Shown: positions 49,086-63,000 of the stretch, in pieces
Layout: every line of letters begins with the position of its first letter
Numbering within the stretch: the first letter of the stretch is position 1
DNA from: Cyprinodon diabolis
Lineage: Eukaryota > Chordata > Actinopteri > Cyprinodontiformes > Cyprinodontidae
Length of the DNA stretch: 64,000 nucleotides
Assembly: GCA_030533445.1 (NCBI GenBank)
Contig: CM060078.1
Location: 22,239,591-22,303,590 of the forward strand
Direction: 5' to 3'
The notes under the pieces: generated by a model
Database searches by the model: none
Told to the model about the DNA's origin: nothing
What the model saw: only the letters and a program-made list of their open reading frames with translations
Made by a program: the position numbers and the translations under genes

Positions 49086-52000
49086 AGATTAGAAGAAAAC
49101 TTTTAAAAATCTTTTAATTTTATTTTATTTTTTAACGTAATATGAGAAAATACAGGGTTTACTTGGCTTCCAGCTGCTGGCCTAGTGGAAAAAGACCTGT
49201 CCTCAAGTCGTAAATCAATTTAAAAGGAGACACGGTGTCTTGTGTCTATTTTGGCAGCCTTGGAGAACCATCAGCAGATCGCTCCATCGTCTGGATGAGT
49301 TTCATCCCTCAAGAACATTCACCAAATCCCCGGTACCTGAAAACAAATGCCTCGGCTTCACTTGGTAATTGAAAATTAATTAACAGGAATGTGTTTGCAT
49401 ACAGAAGCCGACGAGAGCAGAGGATCAGATTTGCATTTAATGCTTGCCAAACATCAATGAACTAAACTCAGGAGGTGAGAAATGATACCTCATTATCTGT
49501 TTTTATTTAGGTGATCATTTTAAATCTTTTATACAGGGTTGCTTTTAGGAGTTTTGCATAATGATGCCCTCACATGGCTGCTGTCTGAGAGCTCAGTGTT
49601 AAGGTTGTAGCTGAGACTTATCGCTCAGCTAATCAGCTCAGGATTTTACAATCATACCTGGCTGCCAACCCTGAGTAGATCAGGGACAAAGGGACAAGAT
49701 CAGAACATCTGTGTGTGTTCCCTGTCTGTGATGTTTGACGTTAGAAAGCAGACGTCGCCTGAGAAGGGCTGTAAAGACGGAGCTGACGTTCAGTCCTGGC
49801 CTCTTTCACCCCCCCATCTGTCTCAGCAGCAGCCTGGAGAAACCGGAGCTTTCCTCTCCCCCCTTAATACTTCTGCTAAAAGAGGAGCTCCCTGCTGCTC
49901 TGCTTGGCCGTGTGGGAAGATGACGATTAACCACTTTAGGTATATGATGACAGCTTTATATTCCCCACGGGGGGCTGATGTAGCGGAGATTATGGCATCT
50001 GTTGTTATATTTGAAGGCATGATTGAGATAAACAGGTTAGATTCTGACTTCACCCACTGATAGTTGAATACTGACACCAGCATTCTAAATCCACCCTCCT
50101 TGATAGTAAACTTTTTAATCACATCTCTTATATATTTCTGATATCATAGTGCAAAATGGCATTTATGTATTTAGCTACTGAAGCAAAACAATTTATCCAT
50201 GCTTTGTGTACAAATATGAATAAAAAGGGGATTCTATTTAGCCATTAAGTGTTAGTCCTATGACACCGCGCCTTGAGCTCATTAGTCACTTCTACAAGCC
50301 TAAAACCACTTCTGCAGATTTTTCTTGAAAGAGATTTCTGGAAAAAGCTGGGATGCCTTATTATTAAAATAAAAACAACGAAAAAAGTTTTTAAAAAAAC
50401 TTAAAATACATGTCATTCATTAACATCACATGATCTTAAGGTGACATTTTCTGAAAAACTTATACTTAGATAGATTTTATTTTGTCATTTTGTATACACA
50501 AGTGTAAACAAAAAGAAATTTCATTAAGAAATTTGTATGTGTTAAAAAATCCCAGCCTTTAACAAGAGCATATTTAGTTAATGGCAAACAATAAAAGTGT
50601 TTGGTTTTTGGCTTTTGTTTTAGAATCTTATCCTGTTAAAAAAATCAACTTATGACTTATTTCTAATTTTCTGGAATAGTCAACCAGATTATAATTTAAA
50701 GAGACCTCATATTCACCCCAAACAAGGCTCCTGGCACTTTTTGAGAAGAAGCAGGCCCACAGAATGACAGATTTTCTACCATACTTAGCAATGGGCATTC
50801 CATACGTAATACTTTTATTTTAAATTAAACCCCCCTAGGCTACTTGAAGCTGCAATAAGACAAGATTATTCATAAAAAAGCTTTTTTAGACAGAATCACA
50901 AAGTGATGTACAACAAAAGTACTGTGTAAACTAAAACATTAAACCAGAAAAATTTTTAAAAATCACAATGAAGCTGTAGTAAAAAAAAAGCCTGATCAAA
51001 CGTAAAGGTTCTCAGTCAACTTTTAAAAGCCTCCTCGGAGACAAAGTTAAAACACTCCCTGCTCTGCATTTCTTTAGTTTGTGGAACAACAACCAACGGA
51101 AGCGATTGATTTACCAATAAAAATGACTAGTTAGCATATAGTTTTCATGTAAATGCTCAACACGCCTACAGTACGTGGGTGGCATGTTTCCTTGTCTTTC
51201 CCATTTGAACATTGGCTTCTGCCATGTCATAGACATACCTAATCAATGAGAGAAGCTTTTGATTACGAATCAAAGATTATTAGGAACTCTGATCTAATCA
51301 AGAAACTAAAATATTAATTCTTTAATTGTTATAAAAAGGGATTTTTAAAGATTTTGCCCTACATGTTTCGCTACAATTTTATTTATTTTAATAATGGAAA
51401 AGATCCTCCAGTCATTTATTCCATTGTTTAATATTTCTATTCCTCTTTGGGATTAGTTTTACCTGATTAATTAGTTTTCTATTTTCAGCACTTAAAGATA
51501 AGGTGTCAGTGAAGGAGGGTGATTCGGAACACCGTAAACCTGTTTGAACATGTGCCCTCTAAATATGATTTGATTATCTGCTGCAGTTACAGATCAGATC
51601 CGGCCAACAATGTCTGGTTTTTTTTATAAGTGTATGAGCAGTTTTTAATAGCTCTGTCTGTTCATAGAATGATATTTAATGAGTGTGAATGGCTTTATAT
51701 GCAGAAGGAGCGCCGATGATTCACTTAGACAAGAAAAGGAGTTTTGTAACAGAGAGCAAAAGATTTAACAAACCTTGTGTAACTTTGGACCATGAGCTCA
51801 AACCACTGAGAAAAACACTTCTTCCCCTTTTGGACTCCTTTACTTGTGGAAAAAAAGAAGAAGAAAACATAATTAAAAGGTTAAAAGTTGACTGCATTAA
51901 TTACATATAAAACAACGGAAGCAAGGGAGTCACTGACCTGTTTTCCAACACATTAGACAGAGCATAAACCTGATCCGGTTCACGTCTTTACAAATGACCT

Positions 52001-52619
52001 ATACAAATAATCATTTTGACGGTTTTACAGGTTAGAGATCACATACCAAAGCACAATGAAATCTATAAATGATCTTAAGCAAACACAACGACACCAGATT
52101 GCTGTATCAGTGTGCATGTGATTTTCCAAAATGTGGAACCTGAAAAGGGAAACATTCAGAAGCGAAATAATAAAACTGCATTAAAACAGTCAATAAATGA
52201 TTGAAGGTGGCTATTATCCGTTTGAACTCATTAGCATAATACTGTAGATGCTTTTTTTAGTTACTGACATATTTCTTTTGACTTTTGCAGTTCAAGAGGT
52301 ATAAACTGACAGAAGGCTCTGATCTGAATAGAGAAATAAACATTCTTCCTCATCCTTGAGATTTCTTGTTTTTAATTATTTTATGGTCCACTGAGGACGT
52401 CTCCCTTTTCAATGCAGCCAAAATTATTAGCTAACTAAGGCTGGGTTCATGGGTTCATAAATACTGATGCATTTTTGTTTTACAAGGTTTGCTTCACACT
52501 GACATCAACACCAGCACTGTTTTATGTAACAGGTTTGCAGGGGCTAAATATGCACCCTTTGCTTCTTGATTACAGCATGAGCAAAGAAATGCATGTTTAC
52601 TAAATCAGAATTTTAGAAA

Positions 52620-53320
52620 AGTATCAATACCCCTTGAAGGTTTTCACATTTTGTCATGTTACAACCAGAGGCGCAGCCAGAAATTTTTTATAGGGTTGCC
52701 AAGTAATGACCAATGTACACTGAGGGGTGGCCGAAAATAGATAGGCACTAAAACCTCACGGTTCCAACAGGAAAATTAGCGAGCAAAACATCCATATTAT
52801 CTAAATAAAGACAAACTATATTTTCCCACAGCCTTTGCTAACAAATACACAAATATATTCAAACATCCATGCATTCTAGATAAACGGTATAATGGATAAA
52901 GTTGTTTCAGGTTTGAGTTTTTGGCGAACATCTTTTCCATTGTCATTTCTTACCTACTTTTATCAGTAATCATTCTGCATAAAATTGAAATTTACAATAC
53001 AAATATCTACATAAATTGATTATTTAATAAGTTGTATCCCATAAAACACAAAATCTATTTCTGCTTGAATTCTGTATTTATCATCTTTAATGTTAGTATA
53101 TTGATGTGCATAATTAACCACAGTGTTTTTGTTGTTAATATACGAAAAATTTGAGAGTATTACTGTTGCCACCGTCTGTATTAGAGGGAAATAAATGGTA
53201 GGGTGGCCAATGATTGGCTAAGGGTGGACATAACCACCCCTGGCCCCCCATCTAGCTCCGCCCTTGGTTGTAACCACAGACTTAAGTGTATCTTACAGGG
53301 CTCTTATGTGATTGATCAAC
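52620..53320. repeat. Tc1 terminal-region relic split by another insertion
   Basis: The relic ends AACAGT-free but contains ATACCCCTTGAAGG and TTTTCACATTTTGTCATG, the terminal region of a fish Tc1 family. It resumes at 53267 with TAACCACAGACTTAAGTGTA. The 601-bp element at 52666-53266 separates the two parts. Confidence 0.6.
52666..53266. mobile_element. hAT-type non-autonomous element nested in the Tc1 relic
   Basis: The ends CAGAGGCGCAGCCAGA and, inverted, CAAGGGCGGAGCTAGA match imperfectly. The flanking 8-mers GTTACAAC (52658-52665) and GTTGTAAC (53267-53274) fit an 8-bp target duplication with two later changes. No open frame of note. Confidence 0.6.
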
Positions 53321-53559
53321 ACAATATGAAATGAATTATAAACCAGAGTTTTCACATATAAAACTCTGAAAGGTTTGGCACGCATTACTGTCCATTCCCC
53401 TCTACTATCATTAGTTAACACAGTTATATTTACAACAATATTACAAATGAAATGTTACTAGATTTGGTCAACAACAGCCTCTAATGAGGATTATATAATG
53501 CATTTTAATCCTCATCAGGGACTGCACACTCTGACAGCCACAGGTCATCAGGTGAATGC

Positions 53560-54007
53560 CCCTGCTGCACTGCTAGAATATGTTCATCAGCATTGTTTTG
53601 AGCAGCAGCGTAGCCCCGCCCACTGACAGGGGCTCAGCCAATGAGCTCCTCGCTACCTTAGATCCCCCTGCATTGAACGGATCCAGAGGAGGGCTGAGGA
53701 GGTGTTGTCTTTATAACATCTAACCCGTGACACCCTACTCATTTACCGCTAGTTTGGAGATCATTGAACTTTATCTTTTTGACAGGAGGGATATTTTTAA
53801 GAGGAGGCTGAATCTCAGGGCTGTATAACGGGGATATCTCCCACGTACCTCGTCACGCAGCCGATGACAGAACATCTTGGACCTTGGATGCAGAGGAAAG
53901 CGGCGATGCGTCGTTGTTAACTCTTTAGGCACTAACTGAGCTGAGGCTTTTTTTTTTTTGCCGGTTTTTATCTTTTAAGTCGGGAAGAAATTTTAAAATT
54001 CACAATA
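53560..54007 (+). promoter_or_regulatory. nudt4 promoter and 5' UTR region
   Basis: More GC-rich than its surroundings, with GAGCTCCTCGCTACC and CCCCGCCCACTGACAGGGGC blocks (the latter containing a GC-box-like CCGCCC), and TCTTTATAAC at about 53708. It immediately precedes the nudt4 start codon. The transcription start cannot be fixed from the sequence. Confidence 0.45.
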
Positions 54008-57000
54008 ATGAAGCTGAAACCGAACCAGACCAGGACGTACGACGGAGAGGGGTTTAAGAAAAGAGCGGCGTGCCTGTGCTTCAAAAACGAACGGGAAGAG
54101 GAGGTATGATGTGTTTAATTTTAATGCTTGTGTGTGTGGGGTGGGGGGGGCTGTTGCCACTGCTGTTGATGCGCCAGGAGCCAGCCAGTTTAGGCTAGTT
54201 TGAGTACGTAAAGGCGCCGCTGTCAAGTTAACTATTGACACGCGCTCAGTTTCTACAAAATAAAACGTTCCTTTAGATATGCGTGCTTGAAAGCACCCCA
54301 TTATTACAAGAAATGCTTTTATTTTGAAGGTCGAATCTTTTCACATCCTGTTAGCCGTTCGCTAGCTTGAGGGAAGTAAGCGATCCAAGAGGGCGAGGCT
54401 TTTTGTTTTACGCGTTTTATTTAAAGCCTTTTTAACAACCCGTGTTTCATTTGGGGACAGGGATGAGTGTTGTGCATCATTTTAATGTGTAAATCACATA
54501 TTGCGTTTCACAACAACAGTGGCAGTTGCGTCGGCATCGGCGACTGAGCATGACAGCCGCTACGTCCCGCCACACCGGCCTTCAGCGACCAACTGCGTAG
54601 CAGACATGTTTTTAAAGAGACAGTTACCTGGAAAATAATTTTCTCTTTTTAAGAACTCTCTATAAATATGTTCTACTCCTATTGTTCCCTGATTTTTTTT
54701 TTATTATTTAGCTGGTTGGCTGATTCATATTAATTTCTAGAATTGGAAAAAAATAATTCGTTTCCAAAAAATGGTTCACTAGAAAAAAAATGTGCCGATT
54801 TTTTAATAACACCATGGGTTTCTGTTATGCTGTCAGACATTGAAAAGTTTATGAAATTCTAGGCAATCTCTTTCCAATTTACACAGAGATTATTATATGG
54901 GTAATAATCAGAGTGAATATCCCTGGAAAAGATATAAAAAATAATATAAACCAAAATACACAACATATACTCCTAATGGGTAAGGTGTTTGCCAATAAAA
55001 TAAACAGTACAGTACACTTTTAATTCACAATCTTACCCCACCACACACACACTCACAACAAGAAAAGTTAAAGCTTACAGCTAATTTAGTGAGAGAAAAA
55101 AACATTGAATAGATTTAGTTTTTTATAAACAAAATGAAAACTTATAAGAAGTAGTTTATATAAGACTTTGTATATAGGTGATGGTAGTATGTTGTAGATT
55201 TTTGCAAATATGAAAAAGCTGTAAAATAGTATGTTTAGAAGACTTAAAGGAATAGTACACCCAAAACATGATTAGCCTTCATTTTCTACTCACTCCCATG
55301 CTGAATAACACTCTGGAGTACTTTTTTGATATCTCAAATGCATCTGGAGATCTGGGAGGCTTCTTGCTGTCTGCTGACATTCAAATAATGGAGGTCTATG
55401 GTGCCCAAGGCAGAAAGGTCCGTAAAACCCCACAAAAAACGTGTCAATATTCCTCCATACTGCTCGTCCAATGTATTCCAAGTGTCCTGAGTGGGTAGCT
55501 TCCATAATTTACTCGAAACGAAGTTATTTAGAATGTTTTTAGAGCATAAACAGTAGTGTATAGGATTTCCTAAAAGCGCGCGCCTGCGAGTTCACGAGCC
55601 TACGGAAACCGCGGCAGACCAAACCAGATGAAATTGCGCATTCAGCTCGGTAAAGAACTCATGCTCTTCCTCAACACTGAAGTCCTCAGACATTTTTCTT
55701 TCGTTGTTTCTTTCTTTGCACAGGTAAACAGCACATTTCTTCTTCTACGCTTGCATTATCAAGAGCAGACGCTGAATGCGCACTTTCATCTGGTTTGGTC
55801 TGCCGCGGTTTCCGTAGGCTCGTGAACTCGCAGGCGCGCGCTTTTAGGAAACCCTATACACTACTGTTTGTGCTCTAAAAACATTCTAAATGACTTCGTT
55901 TTGAGTAAATTATGGAAGCTGCCCACTCAGGACACTTGGAATACATTGGACGAGCAGTATGCAGGAATATTGACACGTTTTTTGTGGACTTTTATGGACC
56001 TTTCTGCCTCGGGCGCCATGGACCTCCATTATTTGAATGTCAGCAGACAGCAAGAAGCCTCCCAGATCTCCAGATGCATTTGAGATATCAAAAAAGTACT
56101 CCAGAGTGTTGTTCAGCATGGGGGTGAGTAGAAAATGAAGGCTAATCATGTTTTGGGTGTACTATTCCTTTAATAATTTCGAGGTCAGCTGCAGTTTTTT
56201 CATGATATTTGGATCATACAGATAATTAATCCAAACATTTGTTTGATATTTTTAATGGGATTTTGTCATCGAATCACAAATCAAACTTAAATCTTAGACA
56301 GCCAGACTTTGTGTTTTTTTTCTGAAAACGTTTCAACATTATTCAGGAGTCTTTTTCTAGTGTCTTATGCTGCCAGAGTACTGATGTTTTTTTTTAAACC
56401 TAACATTTCTCAGCACCTTATTCTCACCATGTTCTTGAAATTTCCCGAACAATGCCTACCTGGAAAAGAGTTCAGAGAATAACTGTGACAACGGAAGAAT
56501 GTCAGCAACCCCTAACACCTCAGGAATTTCAGGTTTTGGCTGGCATGTCTACTCATGCAAACATTGGGAAGATGCTGTAAGAGAACTGCTGTGATGCTTT
56601 GATTGTAACCAAGCTTTGCACCTGATATCAGGTGTTCTTAAGCTCACAACCAATTCTTGTCAGGAACACGACACCTGGCTGTTGTTTAATTGGAGCTGTG
56701 GACGCTGTCAGGTTGTATTGTTTTGGAGAGGAAAAGAAGAAAGTGGAGCCCCCGGGTCACAATACTCTGTGACAGCAACTGAACAGACCAGTAAGGAGCT
56801 AAACAATACAGAAGGACAGCAGTGACAACTGAGGAGGACTGGGTCCTCCATTGTGGAGCCTCTCTAATAGTAAATATCCGTCACTGAGTCCCAGACAGGC
56901 TATTTGCTCCTTATAATTCCACTCTCCATGTTTAACCGTGGAACAGTAACAGTAGAAACTTAATTAAACTGAAATAGACTATTTAAGCTGAAACGTCCTC

Positions 57001-60000
57001 AAACATGTGAAGTTTGCAGCTGACAAACGCACCAAGAGATGTTCTTAAAACGTCTATATAATCAAACCAAATCACAGGATCGGCGTTTTTATTGGCAAGC
57101 AGTTTAAGTAAAATCTGTGGGGTTTTTTTATGGTTTTGAAACGGTTAAATGAAATGTTTGTCTAAATTTGCCAGTTATTGAAAGCTGTATTTCCTGTTTT
57201 GTCTGTTGATTGGTTACATAGATTCATTAAGGATGCACCAATTTCTAAACTTGATGTTGTAACATTTCAAATTAAGCCTTTTGTTAATCCAGCACAAGAA
57301 GATAGAAGAGCAGCATTTAAAATGCTTCTCTATATCCCAGATAAGCTGTTACATTTGAATTTTGAAACAAACCAGTTGTTTGGATGATATTTAAAATCGT
57401 TTTCAGTATCTTTAATAGCTTTTAGCACAGCTAGCTGTGATAAGGACGCAGTCTTTGTGTATTCCCTGTAGACAACATATCTCAACTTTGCCGTTGTCTG
57501 CTGCAGGTGCCGCTCTCTCTGCATGAAAGACCCGCAGGCATATTGTAATAAATAAGGCTTTCCTTCATATAACATCTTGCATCTCAGTACCTGTTTTGAT
57601 TTCCTGTTTTCTTCTGAGTGATACAGAAAACTGCAACTTCTTCACCAAAGAATTGGTCACTGACCTGAAAAAAACATCATCCTCCAATATTTCACAAAAA
57701 GATGAAAGTTAAATTCTTTATTAATTCAGTGTCTTTAATCTTTTTTTTAACAGCCATGATTTCTTTATTCCCATCGGTCCCTCCTCCTGGTGCCGTGCCC
57801 ACTCTGGCTTTCAGAGCTCTCCTTCATTTGTCACCTACCAGACGTGCCTCTTTGGGGAGAAGCAGGATCTGTGTGTGCCCTCCAGAATATCCTCTCCTGT
57901 TGTCCCAGTTTGGCTCTGTCATCACCTGGGTTTATTCACGTGTCCGGCTATCTTTTAGCACCAGGCATTTTGGAGCATCTTGTTCTTCATTTCTGGCCAA
58001 ACATTGTTTTTATGACGCACTCATAGAGTTTGGCTGTGATTTAGCGTTACAGTACTGTGCTTCCTCTGAGGTTTTTTTCCCCCCTCATCTTGATCCTCTT
58101 CACAAACGCATGTGGAGCTGCTATCGTAAGGTTTCAGCCGTCAGCTGACTGTTGACCCACGCTTTAGAAACCTCCACAGCAGGGAGCTTCCTTTAAGCCC
58201 TGCTGGCTGCATATCAGCATCACACACTGGTAGATTGGATGAAGTAAGCCAATAAAGAGAGATTAACCTGAAGTTATAGTAATGAAAAATAAGATCTGGG
58301 GTCCTGGGGGGGATGTTTAGCCCTATTTTTCCAGGTCTGGGTAAATCTGGGGAATTTTTATCCTGTCATGTTATCTGAATACAATTCCCTACAAGAGTTC
58401 ATATACCCCTTTAACATTTTCATACACTATTTTTTATTTTTTTTACAAATAAATCCAAAAGTTTTTGAATGCATTTTACTATTGATCCCATTAACCCCTA
58501 TAGTCACAGTTATAACTAGCAGTCATCCATGGGTGCCCCGGAGGGAGAATCTGTTCTTCTTGGTACTGTTGTTATATCTACATTCCAGATCTGTATATTT
58601 ATTTAAAATAAAAACTAAAAACGTTTGTTGAAGGAAAACTATGATAAATCCTGTATTTTTTAAACATGCTATTTACAGGATACAGCAAGCATGTGGATGA
58701 AGGTGCTCTTTGTTTTTTTGTTTTTTTTGTTTTTTTTTTATAAATGTGTGAAACATGGTAGCAGCAGCATTATGCTGTGGAGATGCTAAAAGCAAAATGA
58801 TCCTGGAAGAAGGGCTTTGAAAAATGTGACAAAATGTAAAAGTTTAAGGAATAAGAGTAACTTCTGTTTGACCAATTATCCATATGAACGTCTTTCTGGT
58901 GGTTTTATATATATATTTATATAGCATCTGCAGAAACTCATTTTGAACATTGAAGTTCATTCTATAATAGCACGCTTAAAGTAAGCTGAAAACCTGCTTA
59001 TTTGGATCTTAAAACCATTTCATTTGCAGAGATATTAACCAGCTTAGATGCATTTTTTAAAGAAAATTTAGCTTCAGCTCATCTATACACGACACAGCTC
59101 ATTTAAAAGGTTTATGAAGTTCATGTTTGCACCTTTTTTACAGTTCTCACCCTCCTGAGAAGACGTCATCTGCTGTCAGTGGATCCCTTTTTCTTCCTTT
59201 AGCCTGTATTTCACAGTCACGCGAATATTTGCTCCACAACTTTTCTATTTTCTCATACCTGCTTCAACCTAACCTCCCACTTGGGATTGTGGAGTTTGGG
59301 ATCTGAGCTTTTTTTTCTGCACGTGAGTGAGGAAGCTTACACTTGATTTTTTTGGCCTCTCGGCTCTGATTCAGCTCCTCAGAGGAGCCTCCTGTAACTT
59401 CAGCCCCAATCCCATTAGAGAATGTAAGGAAAGCTATGCGAAAGCTCCGTTTGGATTAAGTGACAGCCTGACTGCTGCAGCAGATTACTGCTGATCAGCC
59501 TGTTGGTGGAGGTGGATTTCACCATCTGTTGCTCAAGCTGCCTGATGCACGAGTTTGTCATTAACACACATTAACACTTAATGATTAATATGGATCACAG
59601 CATAGATTGTGAAATAATCCAATCGCAAATTGTTTTATCTCTCCTTTTATGATCAGTACTCATATTTTCCCTTAATGTTTATTAATATTGGGCTCCTTGT
59701 CAGTACCAACTCCATGCATATGTGAGCAGATCTGATAAGTGTGGATCGGTGTATAGTTTTAGTGTAATTCAAACTTTAAAAACTGCGTCCCAGAGTGAAA
59801 TTACTGGGAATATCTTCATTTTAGCTGAATTTACTGCAAAAAATTCATATATTTCAAAAACAAATGCTTAAAATTAAGTACATTGTACCCCTTTTATACC
59901 ATTTTATCACTCAATTCTGTTTCCTTAACATGTTTTTGTTTTCTGACAGGTTCTTTTGGTCACCAGCAGCCGGCACCCAGATCAGTGGATCGTTCCTGGA

Positions 60001-63000
60001 GGAGGGATGGAGCCCGAGGAGGAGCCTTGGGGGGCTGCAGTGCGAGAAGTCTTTGAGGAGGTCAGTAAGTCTGTGGTCTTGCCTTTTTTGTTTTTTATAT
60101 CACTGTGATTCATGAGATGAGAAATCACTAAACAAGTCTCAAAGCTGACACCCAAACACCGCAACCTGTTTGCAAACTGCTCTGCTTTTAAACACAGAAC
60201 CCTCTGGGTTTAGTCACACGCCTGCTTCCACAAATGATATCACCTGTTTCTTCCTGTGATATAAATGGTGCTTTCTGTAATTCACATTTTCTAAGTGGAT
60301 CAGAGGAGCCTTTATTTAGTAACACCTCACATTTCTCTGTGGGATCAATATGATGTGACACAGACCCGTTAAAATGCAGAGAGATGTTTTTAAAGCTGTT
60401 TTTGACTCATGAGGATCAGGTTAGATTGGATCTACTTACATGCAATGTTGTCTTTAACTCTGATCAACTTAGAAGGTATGATTTATTGTAACTGGAAAGA
60501 TTAGGGTTGAAATCAGTCCTGCAGAGAGGATTGAGAGAAAGTATATTTAATATATACAGTTTCTTAATGTTAAATTATGCTATTGCATTGAAATATGAGT
60601 TTATAACTAGTGTTTTTCATTTTCTTTGTTGAAATTGTAAGTAATTATGCAGGAATCTGTAATAAGAATGGATAATATATTTACATTTTTAAATCTATGA
60701 TAAAGTAAATACATTTTATAGAAGTTTGGTCTGTATGAATTAAGAGCAACCAGGTTGGGGGTGTAGGAAACATTACAAACAGTGATGGAGAGTTTTTTGT
60801 TTTAGAGGCTGCAGTGACATTAGCTCTGTCACACAGGGGTCCCTTGGCATTTCAGAGGGCCTGCTGTTTGAGAACCACTTGTTCTTTGCTGCGTTAGCGA
60901 TCTAAACTTGGCTTTGAACACCCCCCCACAACCCTTCTCGTGGCGTCTGTCTTTGGACACATCAGTGGACAGGCTGACACTTGTGAGGCATGCTGAGAGG
61001 AGGGAAGGACAGATGTCATGTGTCCTGACAGCTATCTGATACCTGTTAAGTAGATCTTAGCTGTAAAATAATGTTATGAAAGGCATAATGGCCTTCCTGT
61101 AATAAAGAGAAAGCAGAGGTTCTACCCAGTCAATTAGACACTACAAACCATAAATATGGCTTTTATTGTGTAATTTACTGTATGGAAAGCCATCATTTAG
61201 CTTTTTCTGTCATCCTTTACACATTATTACCCCCCTAAAAGGGAAAAGTGATTGAAACAACAAAGCAAACATCCCTGTTTTGGTGAAGCATCCACACCTG
61301 AAAACCTTTTTAAAATCACATTTGGTCTCTTTCTAAAAACAAATTTATATATTTTCTCTAGTTTTTTAGATAAACCAACACACAAGGGATGCATGATATT
61401 AAACATTTTTAGAAATCAAAATGGGAAAAGTGAGGCTTGCACTTGAAGTTTTTTGAAGTGGATACAGATTTTTTATTGAATTCGGGTCTGGACTTTGACT
61501 GTTTGGACCATTCTAATAGATTAATAAACTAAAAATAAACTGTTATATTTGCATTTTAAAGGGTTAATTTTTTTTCTGCCTTCTATATTGTTTTGTTTAA
61601 TAGTATAAAAGCCCACTTCTTGCAGAGAGCTCAGATTTGTTGAACTTGCTGCTAATAGTTTTCCTGTCTTCAGATTCTTTCACCTGACCTGTTGACCTCT
61701 GCAGTTAGTCTCCTGCTACCAATATTCAGTTCAGTTTATTTATATAGTGCAAATTCACAACACATGTCATCTCAAGCCACCTTACAGTTCACCAGATCAT
61801 ACAGTCAAATTGATTAATAGTTTTCTATCTGAGGAAAACCAGTTGATTGCATAGACTCATTGACTCAAATGCAATCCCTCACACTAAGCATGCTTGTAGC
61901 GACAGTGGAGTGGAAAAACTCTCTTTGAACAGAATGAAACCTCCAGCATAACCAGGCTCAGTGTGAGCGGCCATCTGCCGAGGCCGACTGGGGTTCAAGG
62001 AGACAGAAGCAGAGATACAAAAGGCAGCTGTAAAAGGCGGCAACATCCAGGAAACACACAGCCAGGCAGACGAGCTCTGATGTCAGAGGAGGAAGAGACT
62101 AAACTACACTAAAAAAACAGGCCCATCTCCAACATCTATAAACAAAGGTGTTGATGGCAGCAGCACAGCTGATATTTCTCTCCAGGATGGAGTCACAGCC
62201 AAACAGGAACAGACAAGGCTAAATATAATATAAAGGCATCCTACACTTTTACAGAATATCATTTGAATAATTCCATAATTTTCCTTCTATTTAAGCTCTA
62301 CTTTGTGTTGGTCTATTATAGTCGAATGTCTTTTAAAACAACATTTTGTGGTTTAATTTTATGTAGGGGATGCAGACTTTAACCGTAGAGAGAAGGTTAA
62401 AGTTGGATTCACAGAGTCCGATTTGTCTTGTATTTATTAAAACGGAATATAAAACTGCTATTGTTCTGAGAACACTTATAATGTTGGAGGCCTGCCTTTG
62501 TTTTGTCATGCTCTGTTTTCTGCATGACAGACTTTTATGAAAAGGCAGCTCCTAACACAGAGAAGAAATGTTTTCAGCTAAAAATATCTATTTTTAATTT
62601 TTTTCCCCAGGCTGGTGTGAAGGGAAAGCTGGGGCGCCTGCTTGGTGTTTTCGAGGTAAGCTTCGTATGTGTGTGTTAAAATAAACATGCTAGTATGAAT
62701 TAAACCTTTCAGATCAGGTATGTAAAGTAAGCTATACTTCTAAAACATCTCTTTCAATGTGTCCTTAAAGCAAAACCAGGATCGAAAGCACCGGACGTAC
62801 GTGTATGTGTTGACTGTGACCGAGACGCTTGAAGCCTGGGAGGACTCTGTGAACATAGGTAGATCTCCTCTCATCTGTGCTCCTGTTTCTACTGGCTCTG
62901 CTGTGTGTCTCTTTATTTACGCGGAGGCCTGCAAACTGCTTGGAGACTGGTGGGAATGCAGTGAGAACAGGTGACCGTAAATCTAGGCCACAGATCTCAG

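Noticed and set aside
55268..56149. Pairs of near-identical 71-79 residue frames on both strands
   Set aside because: Mirror copies from the two arms of one palindromic element, not a duplicated gene.
57702..58148. 148-codon frame in nudt4 intron 1
   Set aside because: No recognisable domain, no splice borders, low-complexity Leu/Phe/Ser composition; it lies in an intron and looks like chance.
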